Notes: generated by a model not told the origin, from the letters alone. Positions 15,155-23,184 are shown, numbered from the stretch's first letter. The stretch is 36,202 nucleotides of DNA from a virus (IMGVR_UViG_3300031703_000023:1-36202); one strand, 5' to 3'. A program made the numbers and translations.

Positions 15155-16914
15155 TGAAAAAGAACAATATTAAAAAAGAGTATAAGGATAGCATTAGAAT
15201 TGTAAATATGGCTTCTTATAATACTCCAGAAATCAAAGAGGTCCATAATAAAGATTGGGTATCTTTTGGTAATAATAATGACTATTTCGACAACTTAATT
15301 GAAAGATATTTAGATAGCCCTACTAACGGTAGATGTGTTAATGGTATTGTTGATATGATTTACGGAAGAGGCTTAGAGTCTACTAATTCTGAGACATTTC
15401 CTGAGCATTATGTTTATATGAAAAAGTTACTTAGACCTAGAGAAGTCAAGAGACTTGTGAATGATTATAAATTATTAGGTCAAGGTGCTATGCAACTAAC
15501 CTACAACAAGGCTAAGACAAAGATATTAAAGGTATCTCATTTCCCTATGGAGACACTTAGAGCCGAGAAAGCAACTAACGGGAAGATAAAGGCATACTAC
15601 TACCATCCAAAATGGAAAGACTGCAAAACTTCTGACAACCCTAAAAGAATACCTACTTTTGGAAATGGAAGTAAGTCTCAAGTTAATGAGCTGTATGTAT
15701 TTAAACCATATAGGAGTGGTTTTTACTACTATGCCACCGTTGACTATCAAGCGTGTTTGCAATATGCTGAATTAGAGTCAGAAGTATCAAACTATCACAT
15801 ATCAAATATACAAAACGGATTACAACCAAGTTTATTTGTAAATTTTAATAACGGAGTTCCAAACGAGGAAACTCAGAACGCTATTGAGAATAAGATAAAT
15901 GATAAGTTTTCAGGAAGCTCTCAGAGTGGAAAAGCAATTATAGCATTTAATGAAAGTGCTGAAACAAAAGCAGACATAGAGGCTATACACTTACCTGATG
16001 CTCATGCACAATATCAATTTCTTTCAGACGAAGCAAGGGAGAAGATTATGTTAGGTCACGGTATTGTATCTCCAATATTACTAGGTATTAAAGATAACAC
16101 AGGATTTGGTAACAATGCAGAGGAATTAAGAACAGCATCTGTTTTGATGGATAATGTTATTATAAGACCTTTACAGGATGGTGTTATTTACGGTTTAACA
16201 GAGATACTTGAGTTTAATAAGATATTTCAAGACTTGTACTTTGTAACTCTACAGCCTATTGAATTTACAGAGTTAGAAAATATATCTACTAAAGTAAGAA
16301 AAGAAGAAGAGACAGGAGAGAAGCTTTCTTCAGAAAAAGAAGCAGAAGACTTTTCAGATGAAGATGGTGATGACTTATATAGTCAATTAGAAGGCTTAGG
16401 AGAGGTTTTAAGTGATGATTGGGAGTTAATCCATAGTGAAGTATATGAAGAGGAGATTGAGTCCGTTAAAATGGCTGAAATAAAGTATTCAGACAAGTCC
16501 TCATCAGAAGACAATGATATTTACAAAATAAGATATGCATACTCTCCTGAAAGAAAGTCACAAGGAAGTAGAAGTTTTTGCAAGAAAATGGAAACCTTAA
16601 CAGGTAGAAAGATTGTGTTTAGGAAAGAAGATATAAACATGATGTCTTTTAGAGGTGTTAATAAGGAGCTAGGTCATAATAGAAACAACTATTCTCTGTT
16701 AAAATTTAAAGGAGGAAAGAATTGTCACCATTATTGGGAATTACAGGTGTATAAGAAATCTAGCGGTAAAAAGGTAAATGAAGACACCGCTTACGGTAAA
16801 GGTCTTGACAAGCCTACTAATCCTTCAGAAATTACAGAAAGAATGATAGATAGAGCAGATAAAGGGGCATACCCAAGTGTGTTAAGTAGAATTAAAAAAA
16901 TCATAGGGATATAA
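15154..16914 (+). CDS. Portal protein with C-terminal extension
   Basis: The first ~380 residues match a portal pattern. WVSFGNNNDYFDNLIERYLD lies near 28-47, NGIVDMIYGRGLES follows, then KLLGQGAMQLTYNKAKT and the crown/stem region IMLGHGIVSPILLGIKDNTG near 293-312. An acidic linker (~390-450) leads to a C-terminal module. It contains SQGSRSFCKKMETLTG, FRKEDINMMSFRGVN, and GGKNCHHYWELQVYKK. I associate this Cys/His-bearing module with phage head proteins; elsewhere it can stand alone or sit in minor head proteins. The portal forms the ring through which DNA enters. Unusually, it lies downstream of the major capsid gene. The start overlaps the previous stop. Confidence 0.75.
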   Translation: MKKNNIKKEYKDSIRIVNMASYNTPEIKEVHNKDWVSFGNNNDYFDNLIERYLDSPTNGRCVNGIVDMIYGRGLESTNSETFPEHYVYMKKLLRPREVKRLVNDYKLLGQGAMQLTYNKAKTKILKVSHFPMETLRAEKATNGKIKAYYYHPKWKDCKTSDNPKRIPTFGNGSKSQVNELYVFKPYRSGFYYYATVDYQACLQYAELESEVSNYHISNIQNGLQPSLFVNFNNGVPNEETQNAIENKINDKFSGSSQSGKAIIAFNESAETKADIEAIHLPDAHAQYQFLSDEAREKIMLGHGIVSPILLGIKDNTGFGNNAEELRTASVLMDNVIIRPLQDGVIYGLTEILEFNKIFQDLYFVTLQPIEFTELENISTKVRKEEETGEKLSSEKEAEDFSDEDGDDLYSQLEGLGEVLSDDWELIHSEVYEEEIESVKMAEIKYSDKSSSEDNDIYKIRYAYSPERKSQGSRSFCKKMETLTGRKIVFRKEDINMMSFRGVNKELGHNRNNYSLLKFKGGKNCHHYWELQVYKKSSGKKVNEDTAYGKGLDKPTNPSEITERMIDRADKGAYPSVLSRIKKIIGI

Positions 16915-17426
16915 TGAAGGCGCTTTTTATAACAGTAAGGGATTTAAAGGCAAAGTCAATAATTAGTGGAAACACAGATGCTGACAAGTTAATTCACTAT
17001 ATCGAGGTTGCTCAAGATATTCATATTCAAAACTACTTAGGCGGGAGTTTGTACGATAAGATGCAAGAGTTAATAATATCAGGAGACATAAACCTTGAGG
17101 CTAATTCAAAGTACAAGACTCTTAGAGACTCTTATATAAAACCTATGCTAATTTGGTTTACACAAGCAGAATACTTACCATTTGCTATGTTTAAAATAGA
17201 TAATGGTGGCGTTGCAAAGCATAGGGGTGAAGAATCTGAGTCGGTAAACTTTAGTGATGTAGATAGAATGATGAGTAAGATAAACGATAGGGCTGAGTTT
17301 TACACAAGAAGATTTTTAGACTATATCTGTAACAACAGCAACTTATATCCAGAGTATAGTAATAATAATAATGGCGATATGTACCCTGATAAGGATGCAG
17401 ATAGTTTTACAGGATGGGTTTTATAA
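16914..17426 (+). CDS. Head-tail connector-like protein
   Basis: The 170-residue protein starts MKALFITVRDLKAKSIISGN and continues with helical blocks (HYIEVAQDIHIQNYLGGSLY, LRDSYIKPMLIWFTQAEYLP), a loop GGVAKHRGEESESVN, and RAEFYTRRFLDYI. This helical layout and the motif QNYLGG followed by LYDKM resemble the head-tail adaptor family of Bacteroidota phages. Its stop is 12 residues past SFTGW. It overlaps the portal stop (TAATG), the usual position for an adaptor that docks on the portal. The assignment rests on pattern and position. Confidence 0.6.
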   Translation: MKALFITVRDLKAKSIISGNTDADKLIHYIEVAQDIHIQNYLGGSLYDKMQELIISGDINLEANSKYKTLRDSYIKPMLIWFTQAEYLPFAMFKIDNGGVAKHRGEESESVNFSDVDRMMSKINDRAEFYTRRFLDYICNNSNLYPEYSNNNNGDMYPDKDADSFTGWVL

Positions 17427-17461
17427 TGGAAGCAAAGAAAAGAAAGACATATAAAACAAAA

Positions 17462-17478
17462 AAGGTTAACATTATAAA
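17462..17478 (+). promoter_or_regulatory. Recurrent GTTAACAT...TATAA motif before fibre gene
   Basis: AGGTTAACATTATAAAG lies 42 bases before the ATG at 17520 and shares AAAAAGGTTAACAT with the copy at 11777. The A/T spacer after the core is slightly different. It may serve the fibre and receptor-binding gene block. Confidence 0.35.
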
Positions 17479-17519
17479 GCTATATGCTTTTTATAAAGAA
17501 ATAAATAAAGAAAATAAAC

Positions 17520-18398
17520 ATGGCAATAAATCCAAGTAATTTAATTAACGTAGGTACAAGCCCTAATGATGGTCAAGGAGATGTTTTATTAGATGCATTT
17601 ATTAAGACTAATAACTTAGCTATAGATTTAGATGAAAGAATAATTGCTAACCAAGACAGCTCGTTAGATAATACTAACGCTCTTTTACAAGAAGTCTCTG
17701 ATAGAGAAGTTGCAGACACTACTTTACAAGATAACATTGATAGTTTAGATGGAAGGGTTGTTTTAAATGATGTGAAAGTTGGTATTACCACCGCTCAATC
17801 TAATGAAATAATAGCTAATAATTCTAAAGCAGGTATCACAACTCAACAAGCGGGTGATATTTCTCTAAACAATGTAAAAGTTGGTATTACTACTTCGCAA
17901 ACAAATGAGATTATTGCAAACAATTTAAAGATTGGTTATACTGAGGATTTAGTTTCATCTAATACAAATGTAGTTGCTAATACTTCAAAGGTTGGAATAA
18001 CAACTACTCAAGCAAGTAATATTGTTACTAACAACGGAAAGGTTGGAATATCTATTCAACAAGCGAATGATATTGTTACTAATAATGGCAAGGTAGGTAT
18101 TACAACTTCACAAGCAAACGAAATAATAGCTAACAACGCAAAGGTTTCAGATATAAACCACGTTACAATAGAGTTACCAAACGTAGACAATACAAGTGAT
18201 GTTAATAAACCTATATCAATTGCTGCTCAATCTGCTTTAGATTTAAAAGTTGATACAACAGAAAACGAATTAAATACTGAAAATATATTTAAATCAGTAA
18301 GTTTTGCAATGGATTATTCTGATAGGGTTAGAGATGATAGTGGAACTATTGAAAGCAGAGAATGCGTAATGAATGAATATTTAAAAATTATAAAATAA
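17520..18398 (+). CDS. Tail fibre protein with 17-residue repeats
   Basis: The 292-residue protein starts MAINPSNLINVGTSPNDGQG, which is common at the start of phage fibre proteins. A helical region (~40-80) precedes about seven tandem repeats of the form NNxKVGITTxQANEIIA, one of them 20 residues long. It then runs into VTIELPNVDNTSDVNKPIS, a segment I recall from phage fibres that ends repeat domains. A short C-terminal domain follows (YSDRVRDDSGTIESRECV). Such repeats usually make trimeric beta or coiled shafts. It is immediately followed, with overlap, by a receptor-binding-type gene, so it probably forms the shaft that carries those tips. Confidence 0.7.
   Translation: MAINPSNLINVGTSPNDGQGDVLLDAFIKTNNLAIDLDERIIANQDSSLDNTNALLQEVSDREVADTTLQDNIDSLDGRVVLNDVKVGITTAQSNEIIANNSKAGITTQQAGDISLNNVKVGITTSQTNEIIANNLKIGYTEDLVSSNTNVVANTSKVGITTTQASNIVTNNGKVGISIQQANDIVTNNGKVGITTSQANEIIANNAKVSDINHVTIELPNVDNTSDVNKPISIAAQSALDLKVDTTENELNTENIFKSVSFAMDYSDRVRDDSGTIESRECVMNEYLKIIK
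17766..18140 (+). repeat. In-frame 51-bp repeats in fibre gene
   Basis: Roughly seven units of 51 bases encode NNxKVGITTxQAxxIxx. One unit in the middle is 60 bases and is diverged (LKIGYTEDLVSSNTNVVA). DNA-level identity is partial because third positions differ between units, so the array is old rather than freshly expanded. Confidence 0.7.
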
Positions 18399-19633
18399 TG
18401 GCAATTATACCAAAATTAGCAATGATACCTTCAGGGTATAAAGATGGTAAACTCTATTCAGTATTACCTTCAGACGGAGTAGGAGATTTTGACGTTACAA
18501 GGGGTTCTAATGCAACAAGAATTAATAAAAATGGCTTAATAGAAACAGTAACAGGTAACACACCAAGATTAGATTATCCTTTAATTGATGGCGTTGTAAG
18601 TGGTTGTCCGAGTTTGTTGTTAGAGCCTGGAAAAACTAACCAATTACAAAGAAGTCAAGAATTAGAAAATGCTTATTGGATAAATAATGGAGTTACTATA
18701 ACTTCAAATAATACAATTTCACCTGATGGCACACTAAACGCTGATTTATTAACTGGAGTTAGTGGTGGATTTGGAGTTGTTAGATTTAGTACTTGGACTG
18801 CTACAAATAAAGTTGCGAGTTGTTTTGCTAAAAAAGGGAGTACAAGTGCATTTAAAATTACAAATGGTTCTTTAAGTTATATAGGAGTTGCTTTTAATTT
18901 AGAAAATGGAACTGTAACAAATGAAGATAGTGGATTTGAGGGTTCGATTGAAGACTACGGAAATGGTTGGTATAGATGTACTGCTATTGATACTTTAGGT
19001 AGAAATGGAACTTTTTCTTTAAATGTTACATCAGCAAGTGAAAGTGTTTACCTTTGGGGTGCTCAATTAGAGTCTGACTACAAAACAAGTTATATTCCAA
19101 CCACAACATCAGTAGTAACCCGTTTTGCAGATACTGCTAACAATGCGGGTAATGCTTCTACGTTTAACGATTCAGAGGGTGTTTTGATGGTGGATATTAG
19201 TGCTTTGGCTAATGAAAGTACATTCAGGGGTATATCTTTAAATGATGGGAGTACGTCAAATATGGTTTTAATTTACTTTACTACTACGCCTAATAATATC
19301 TTAATATATACTACTTCTAGTGGTATTCAATCTAACTTAACTCATACTGTTTCAGATTTAACAGAATTTACAAAAATAGCTATAAGATGGTCTTTAAATA
19401 ACGTTAGCTTATGGATAAATGGGGTTAAGGTCGGAGAGGATTTAACAGCAATTAGCCCTGTTGGAATGAATAAAATAGCTTTTGATAGTGGGACTGGTGT
19501 TGAGAATATGTATAGTAAAGTCAAACAGCTACAATACTACAACACCGCTTTAACAGCTTTAGAATTAGAAACATTAACATCTTACACTTCATTTAACGCT
19601 ATGGCTTTAGCAAAAAACTATAAAATACAATAA
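18398..19633 (+). CDS. Receptor-binding-type tail protein, paralogue 1
   Basis: The 411-residue protein has an N-terminal module containing RGSNATRINKNGLIETVTGN, PRLDYPLIDG and LLLEPGKTN (to ~residue 85). A jelly-roll-like domain follows (GFGVVRFSTWTATNKVASCF, YGNGWYRCTAI, VYLWGAQLESDYKTSYIPTT). The C-terminal region looks like a concanavalin/LamG-type lectin fold (GVLMVDISALANESTFRGIS, FTKIAIRWSLNNVSLWINGV, KVKQLQYYNTALTALELETL). The RxSxATRxNxxGLxE block and the QLE....SYIPT block are shared with the next gene. Such proteins sit at the fibre tip and bind cell-surface sugars. The start overlaps the fibre stop (TAATG). Confidence 0.65.
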   Translation: MAIIPKLAMIPSGYKDGKLYSVLPSDGVGDFDVTRGSNATRINKNGLIETVTGNTPRLDYPLIDGVVSGCPSLLLEPGKTNQLQRSQELENAYWINNGVTITSNNTISPDGTLNADLLTGVSGGFGVVRFSTWTATNKVASCFAKKGSTSAFKITNGSLSYIGVAFNLENGTVTNEDSGFEGSIEDYGNGWYRCTAIDTLGRNGTFSLNVTSASESVYLWGAQLESDYKTSYIPTTTSVVTRFADTANNAGNASTFNDSEGVLMVDISALANESTFRGISLNDGSTSNMVLIYFTTTPNNILIYTTSSGIQSNLTHTVSDLTEFTKIAIRWSLNNVSLWINGVKVGEDLTAISPVGMNKIAFDSGTGVENMYSKVKQLQYYNTALTALELETLTSYTSFNAMALAKNYKIQ

Positions 19634-19634
19634 T

Positions 19635-21260
19635 ATGGCAAATACAATGAAGTTCGGAAACGGACAATGGGCAACCAAAGAAGATTCAATATTAGCATAC
19701 AATGATGAGAACGCAAACTTTAAGCCTTTGCCATTTGTAACTTCAAGAGCAAGTACTGCTACGAGAGTAAATAAAGCGGGATTATTAGAAACAGTTGCAA
19801 GTGGTATTCCAAGAGTAGACTATTTATCAAACACAAGTGGAGCGTATCTATTAGAGCCAATTTCAACTAATTTAATTACTCAATCGGAAGCGTTTGGTAA
19901 CAGTTATTGGACAAAGAGTGGTGCTAGTATTAAGGGAGATACTAATAATACATTATCTGAAAAAGTTGTAAATGGAGATTTTGCAACAAATTTAAGTGGG
20001 TGGACAAATACGGCGGGTGTTACTTGGAACTCAGGAAATGCAAAATATAACGGAAGTAGCGGGGATTTTTATCAAGGAGGGTATGAATTAGGTAAAATAT
20101 ATTTAGTAACTCTAGACTACACTAGGATTAGTGGTCAATTAAATGTAAATATAGGGTCTGCATCAAACCCTATAAGTACGGGTAGCGGGGGGTCGTTATC
20201 AATACAGGTAAACAGCTTCGGTTCTACAAATTTTAACTTAGCATCCATATCATTTGTTGGAACAGTAGACAACGTTTCAGTTAAAGAAGTACAAGGTTTT
20301 TCAGCACCAAGTGTAGATAATCCTACAAGTGCTTTTAAGTTGGTTGAAGATACGAGTACAGGAACTCATTATGTTCTTGCGAACAACTCTACTATATCAG
20401 GCGAAGACTATACTCAGTCTGTGTACGTAAAGCCTGATGGGAGGTTTTTACAGATGACAGGCTCAACGGGTTTTGCATCATCTTATATAAACTACGACTT
20501 AGACAGCGGAACAATGCATTTAACAGGTGCGGGAACAGCTACGGGAACAATTACGTTGTTGTCAAATGGTTTTTATAGATGTACATATACGGACGAATCA
20601 ACATTGACAGGAGTAGGCTCAAGGATTATAGTAGTGTTATCAAGTTCTTTTACGTCTTCAAGATTGCCATCCTACACAGGAGATGGAACTTCGGGAGTTT
20701 ACATATTCGGAGCACAATTAGAACAAAAATCTCACTCTACTTCGTACATACCAACACAAGGTGGTATAGAAACGAGGTTTGCTGATACTGCAAGTCAAAC
20801 AGTACCTGATGGTGTTATAAATTCAGTAGAGGGTACAATGTTTGTAGAGATGGCTGCTTTAGCAAATGATTTATCGGAGAGATGGTTTACAATACAAGAA
20901 AGTGCAAGTACTTTCGATAATCAAATTAATTTTAGATATTCCGCAACAACTAACTTAATACAAATAGTTTCAAGGGCGGCAGGATTAGGTCAAGATGTTG
21001 TTTTATCATATACATTAACGGATGAAACTGATTTTAGTAAAATAGCTTTTAGATGGGCATTGAATGATTGGGCTTTAGCTGTTAATGGTGTGGTTGTAGA
21101 TACGGTTGTTTCTTCTACTGCTTTTACTTCTAATAGTTTAGATTCATTTATATCTAATAGGGGTAATTCAACAAATTATTTCTATGGTAAAGTAAACAAC
21201 CTACAATTATACAAAACAGCTTTAACAGACGCAGAATTAACTTCTTTAACAACAATTTAA
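19635..21260 (+). CDS. Receptor-binding-type tail protein, paralogue 2 with inserted domain
   Basis: This 541-residue protein is a tandem paralogue of the 411-residue protein before it. They share the order N-terminal block (SRASTATRVNKAGLLETVAS), jelly-roll, QLEQKSHSTSYIPTQGG, LamG-like end (FSKIAFRWALNDWALAVNGV). It is longer because an extra carbohydrate-binding-like beta domain occupies about residues 110-215. That domain starts VVNGDFATNLSGWTNTAGVT and ends FVGTVDNVSVKEVQ, and in the paralogue the flanking loop is direct. The insertion suggests modular exchange of host-recognition parts. It follows the first paralogue with one base between them. Confidence 0.65.
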   Translation: MANTMKFGNGQWATKEDSILAYNDENANFKPLPFVTSRASTATRVNKAGLLETVASGIPRVDYLSNTSGAYLLEPISTNLITQSEAFGNSYWTKSGASIKGDTNNTLSEKVVNGDFATNLSGWTNTAGVTWNSGNAKYNGSSGDFYQGGYELGKIYLVTLDYTRISGQLNVNIGSASNPISTGSGGSLSIQVNSFGSTNFNLASISFVGTVDNVSVKEVQGFSAPSVDNPTSAFKLVEDTSTGTHYVLANNSTISGEDYTQSVYVKPDGRFLQMTGSTGFASSYINYDLDSGTMHLTGAGTATGTITLLSNGFYRCTYTDESTLTGVGSRIIVVLSSSFTSSRLPSYTGDGTSGVYIFGAQLEQKSHSTSYIPTQGGIETRFADTASQTVPDGVINSVEGTMFVEMAALANDLSERWFTIQESASTFDNQINFRYSATTNLIQIVSRAAGLGQDVVLSYTLTDETDFSKIAFRWALNDWALAVNGVVVDTVVSSTAFTSNSLDSFISNRGNSTNYFYGKVNNLQLYKTALTDAELTSLTTI

Positions 21261-21268
21261 GAGTAATA

Positions 21269-21297
21269 TTTACCCTCGTGTAACTATCGAGGGTAAA
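21269..21297 (+). terminator. Hairpin after receptor-binding genes
   Basis: TTTACCCTCG (21269-21278) pairs perfectly with CGAGGGTAAA (21288-21297) around a nine-base loop. The downstream sequence TCTTTACAT has only a weak T tract. It probably terminates the fibre transcript, less efficiently than the two hairpins near 14 kb. Confidence 0.55.
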
Positions 21298-21407
21298 TCT
21301 TTACATAAGGAACACAATAAGATAAGAAAATTAAGAAACCTTTACATAATAACTAATAGTTATAACCAAAAGTTAATACAATAACCAATAGTAAATAATA
21401 TAAAATT

Positions 21408-21743
21408 ATGAAATTAAACGTAGCAAAATACCAATTTGATAGCAAAGAACAATATCAAGCAAAATTTGATGCTTTACATACAGAAGATGAAGAAGGAAAT
21501 TTAATACCTGAATTTAGATTCGCAACAGTAGAATTAGGAAACATTGTTTTAGAACAAGAAACCTATGATGAAGATGGCGAAATACTAACAGAAGCAGTTT
21601 TATCTACTGGATGGCACGTTGACGCAGGTTGGTGGGGATTAGATGACCATCCTTACGGTTGGAAGTCTTACAAGGTAGATTTTGAAGAAGGACAAGGAAT
21701 GCATTCTTTTGCAGGTGTAGATTACCAATCACATAAATTTTAA
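21408..21743 (+). CDS. Hypothetical protein before lysis genes
   Basis: The 111-residue acidic protein starts MKLNVAKYQFDSKEQYQAKF and contains LHTEDEEGNLIPEFRFATVE, an aromatic stretch GWHVDAGWWGLDDHPYGWKS, and MHSFAGVDYQSHKF at the end. I recall related small proteins downstream of fibre genes in flavobacterial phages, none with a known function. It has its own transcription unit, between hairpins at 21269-21297 and 21750-21778. The 100-base leader carries a palindrome (ATAACTAATAGTTAT) and a direct repeat. A structural or fibre-associated role is possible. Confidence 0.6.
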   Translation: MKLNVAKYQFDSKEQYQAKFDALHTEDEEGNLIPEFRFATVELGNIVLEQETYDEDGEILTEAVLSTGWHVDAGWWGLDDHPYGWKSYKVDFEEGQGMHSFAGVDYQSHKF

Positions 21744-21749
21744 TAAAAA

Positions 21750-21780
21750 AAGGCATACTTACTATGTAGGTGTGCCTTAA
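21750..21780 (+). terminator. Hairpin after the 111-residue gene
   Basis: AAGGCATAC (21750-21758) pairs with GTGTGCCTT (21770-21778), nine pairs with one G-U, preceded by an A run. No long T run follows (TTAAATATG). It could be a modest terminator or a bidirectional one because of the A run on the 5' side. Confidence 0.5.
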
Positions 21781-21792
21781 ATATGCTATAAA

Positions 21793-21945
21793 ATGAAATT
21801 AATTGATTTGAAAATATATGGATTAAATGGGTTGGCTATGGCTTTAAATTTTACTACTATTGAGTTAGGCTTAAAGATTGTTCTAACTTTAGTTGTTATT
21901 GGTTATACTGTCCAAAAGTGGTATTTAATGAATAAAAATAAATAA
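21793..21945 (+). CDS. Small membrane protein, holin-like candidate
   Basis: The 50-residue frame starts MKLIDLKIYGLNGLAMALNF and has one membrane span, about residues 25-42 (LGLKIVLTLVVIGYTVQKW), with a basic end NKNK. I recall small proteins with this MKxIDIKxY...LKIxLxLVxIGYT.xKWY pattern next to endolysin genes in flavobacterial phages. It ends three bases before the M15 peptidase gene. A role in lysis, as a pinholin-like or antiholin partner, is plausible. Confidence 0.6.
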   Translation: MKLIDLKIYGLNGLAMALNFTTIELGLKIVLTLVVIGYTVQKWYLMNKNK

Positions 21946-21947
21946 AT

Positions 21948-22340
21948 ATGAAGCTAACAAATAATTTTTTTAAGTCTGAATTTGAATGTAAATGTGGTTG
22001 TGATATGCCTATTTCAGTTTTAGACAATGTTAAACTGTTAGCAATACAATTACAGACCATCAGGGATTACGTAAAGCAACCTATAAAAATTAATAGTGCT
22101 TACAGATGTGAAGTACATAATAGTCTTATAGGTGGTTCTAAAAGAAGCCAACATAAATTAGGTAAGGCTTCTGATATTACTATAAATACTTTTACACCTA
22201 ATGAAGTTGTTGATGTTGTAAATAATTTACTTACAAATGAGATGTTAGGTTATTTTTATATTGGAGGCATTGGTCGTTATAATACATTTACACACTTAGA
22301 TATTAGAGATTATAAAGCACGTTGGGATAACAGGTCTTGA
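21948..22340 (+). CDS. M15-family zinc peptidase endolysin
   Basis: The 130-residue protein is a peptidase M15 (D-Ala-D-Ala carboxypeptidase/VanY-type) enzyme. The motif AYRCEVHNSLIGGSKRSQHK contains the zinc-ligand His69, followed by GKASDI with Asp76. Near the C-terminus, THLDIR provides His116 and the downstream acidic residue. The N-terminus has an FxCKCGC stretch often seen at the start of phage M15 endolysins. The enzyme cleaves peptidoglycan cross-bridges or stem peptides and would act in the periplasm once holins open the membrane. No signal peptide is present. It is flanked by small membrane proteins, which supports the lysis role. Confidence 0.8.
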   Translation: MKLTNNFFKSEFECKCGCDMPISVLDNVKLLAIQLQTIRDYVKQPIKINSAYRCEVHNSLIGGSKRSQHKLGKASDITINTFTPNEVVDVVNNLLTNEMLGYFYIGGIGRYNTFTHLDIRDYKARWDNRS

Positions 22341-22341
22341 C

Positions 22342-22485
22342 ATGAATGTATTCAAGGGATTATTTCATTTTACAATGATGTTATTTGGTGCTGTAATAAG
22401 ACTAGACACTATTAAATACCCTAATTTATTAATGTTAATTAACAAGATAGTCTTTGTGACTTATTTAATATACTCAACAATATGA
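22342..22485 (+). CDS. Small membrane protein in lysis cassette
   Basis: The 47-residue frame starts MNVFKGLFHFTMMLFGAVIR. It has two hydrophobic segments (LFHFTMMLFGAVI and LLMLINKIVFVTYLIYSTI), so it could cross the membrane once or twice. It begins one base after the endolysin stop, and its own stop overlaps the start of the 147-residue gene (ATGA). These junctions argue for a real gene. It may be a holin or a regulator of the adjacent holin. No family is recognised. Confidence 0.55.
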   Translation: MNVFKGLFHFTMMLFGAVIRLDTIKYPNLLMLINKIVFVTYLIYSTI

Positions 22486-22925
22486 ATATAATAGGAATTA
22501 TAGGTAATTTATTAGGTATAGGTAAAGACTATTTATCTAATAGGTCTAAGCTAAAGCAAATAAAACTTGAACAAGAATTTGCTATTATAGAAGCACAAAC
22601 AAAAGCTAATGTAGATAGAATTTTATCTAATACTGATTCAGACAATCAAATAGACTTAATTACTGCACAAGATAAAAAACATAGTTTTAAAGATGAAGTT
22701 GTAACTTATTTATTCTTAACACCTGTTTTCATTGCTACTATTACACCTTTTATTATAGCGGTTAAAGAAAGCAACTTTATAAACCTTTCAGAAGATATTA
22801 GGATTTCATACGAAAACTTAAACCAATTACCTGATTGGTATAAATATGTTTTAGGTGCTATTGTTATAGATGTACTTGGGTTTAGGTCTTTTGCAAGAAA
22901 GATAGTAGATAAATATATTAAATAG
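22482..22925 (+). CDS. Putative holin (Holin_3TMs-like)
   Basis: The 147-residue protein has an N-terminal amphipathic start (MNIIGIIGNLLGIGKDYLSN), a charged helical section (LKQIKLEQEFAIIEAQTKAN), then SFKDEVVTYLFLTPVFIATI with one or two hydrophobic segments (~residues 75-95), and a hydrophobic segment near 120-133 (YKYVLGAIVIDVLGF). The layout, an N-terminal helix, a DKK(H/S)SFKDE-like block before the first span and a C-terminal span, resembles the Holin_3TMs family. It would sit in the inner membrane and release the endolysin. It is translationally coupled to the preceding small membrane gene. Confidence 0.6.
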   Translation: MNIIGIIGNLLGIGKDYLSNRSKLKQIKLEQEFAIIEAQTKANVDRILSNTDSDNQIDLITAQDKKHSFKDEVVTYLFLTPVFIATITPFIIAVKESNFINLSEDIRISYENLNQLPDWYKYVLGAIVIDVLGFRSFARKIVDKYIK

Positions 22926-23184
22926 TTCTTTGTCCAAATTTCAGTTATGGAATACTTTCCTTTAGACTCAATTCAGAATTCCTCTGCTGATTTCCTAAAC
23001 CTAATAATACCTCTACAATAAACACAACTGCTGATACAGTTTACAGATGCACAGGATATGAGCGTAATGCCATAGTATGCGGTGAAACAGATTAGTCTGC
23101 GTTTATCTTCAAGCAAAGAACTTATTAATAATACAAATATACAATTATTAAACAGATAAAACACTATTAAATATAATTATTATA
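22926..23184. other. Convergent intergenic region without a convincing gene
   Basis: This stretch separates the rightward lysis operon from the leftward gene at 23185-23685. Short frames exist on both strands (a 24-residue one at 22947-23021, a Cys-rich one on the minus strand), but none has good start, length or homology evidence. On the minus strand a TATATTTG box lies at 23134-23141 without a good -33 element. The composition is less AT-rich than its surroundings. It could be a gene remnant or encode a small RNA. Confidence 0.4.

Noticed and set aside
17426-17539. A 37-residue Lys-rich frame between the connector and fibre genes
   Set aside because: It overlaps the candidate late motif at 17462-17478 and the fibre start, and is mostly low-complexity Lys/Asn.
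20579-20785. A 68-residue frame inside the second receptor-binding gene
   Set aside because: The main frame is well supported by paralogy, and this one is a shadow without homology or signals.
22973-23164. A 63-residue Cys-rich frame on the minus strand with a GTG start
   Set aside because: A TATATTTG box lies inside it, no upstream signal supports the GTG, and the composition is unlike neighbouring genes.
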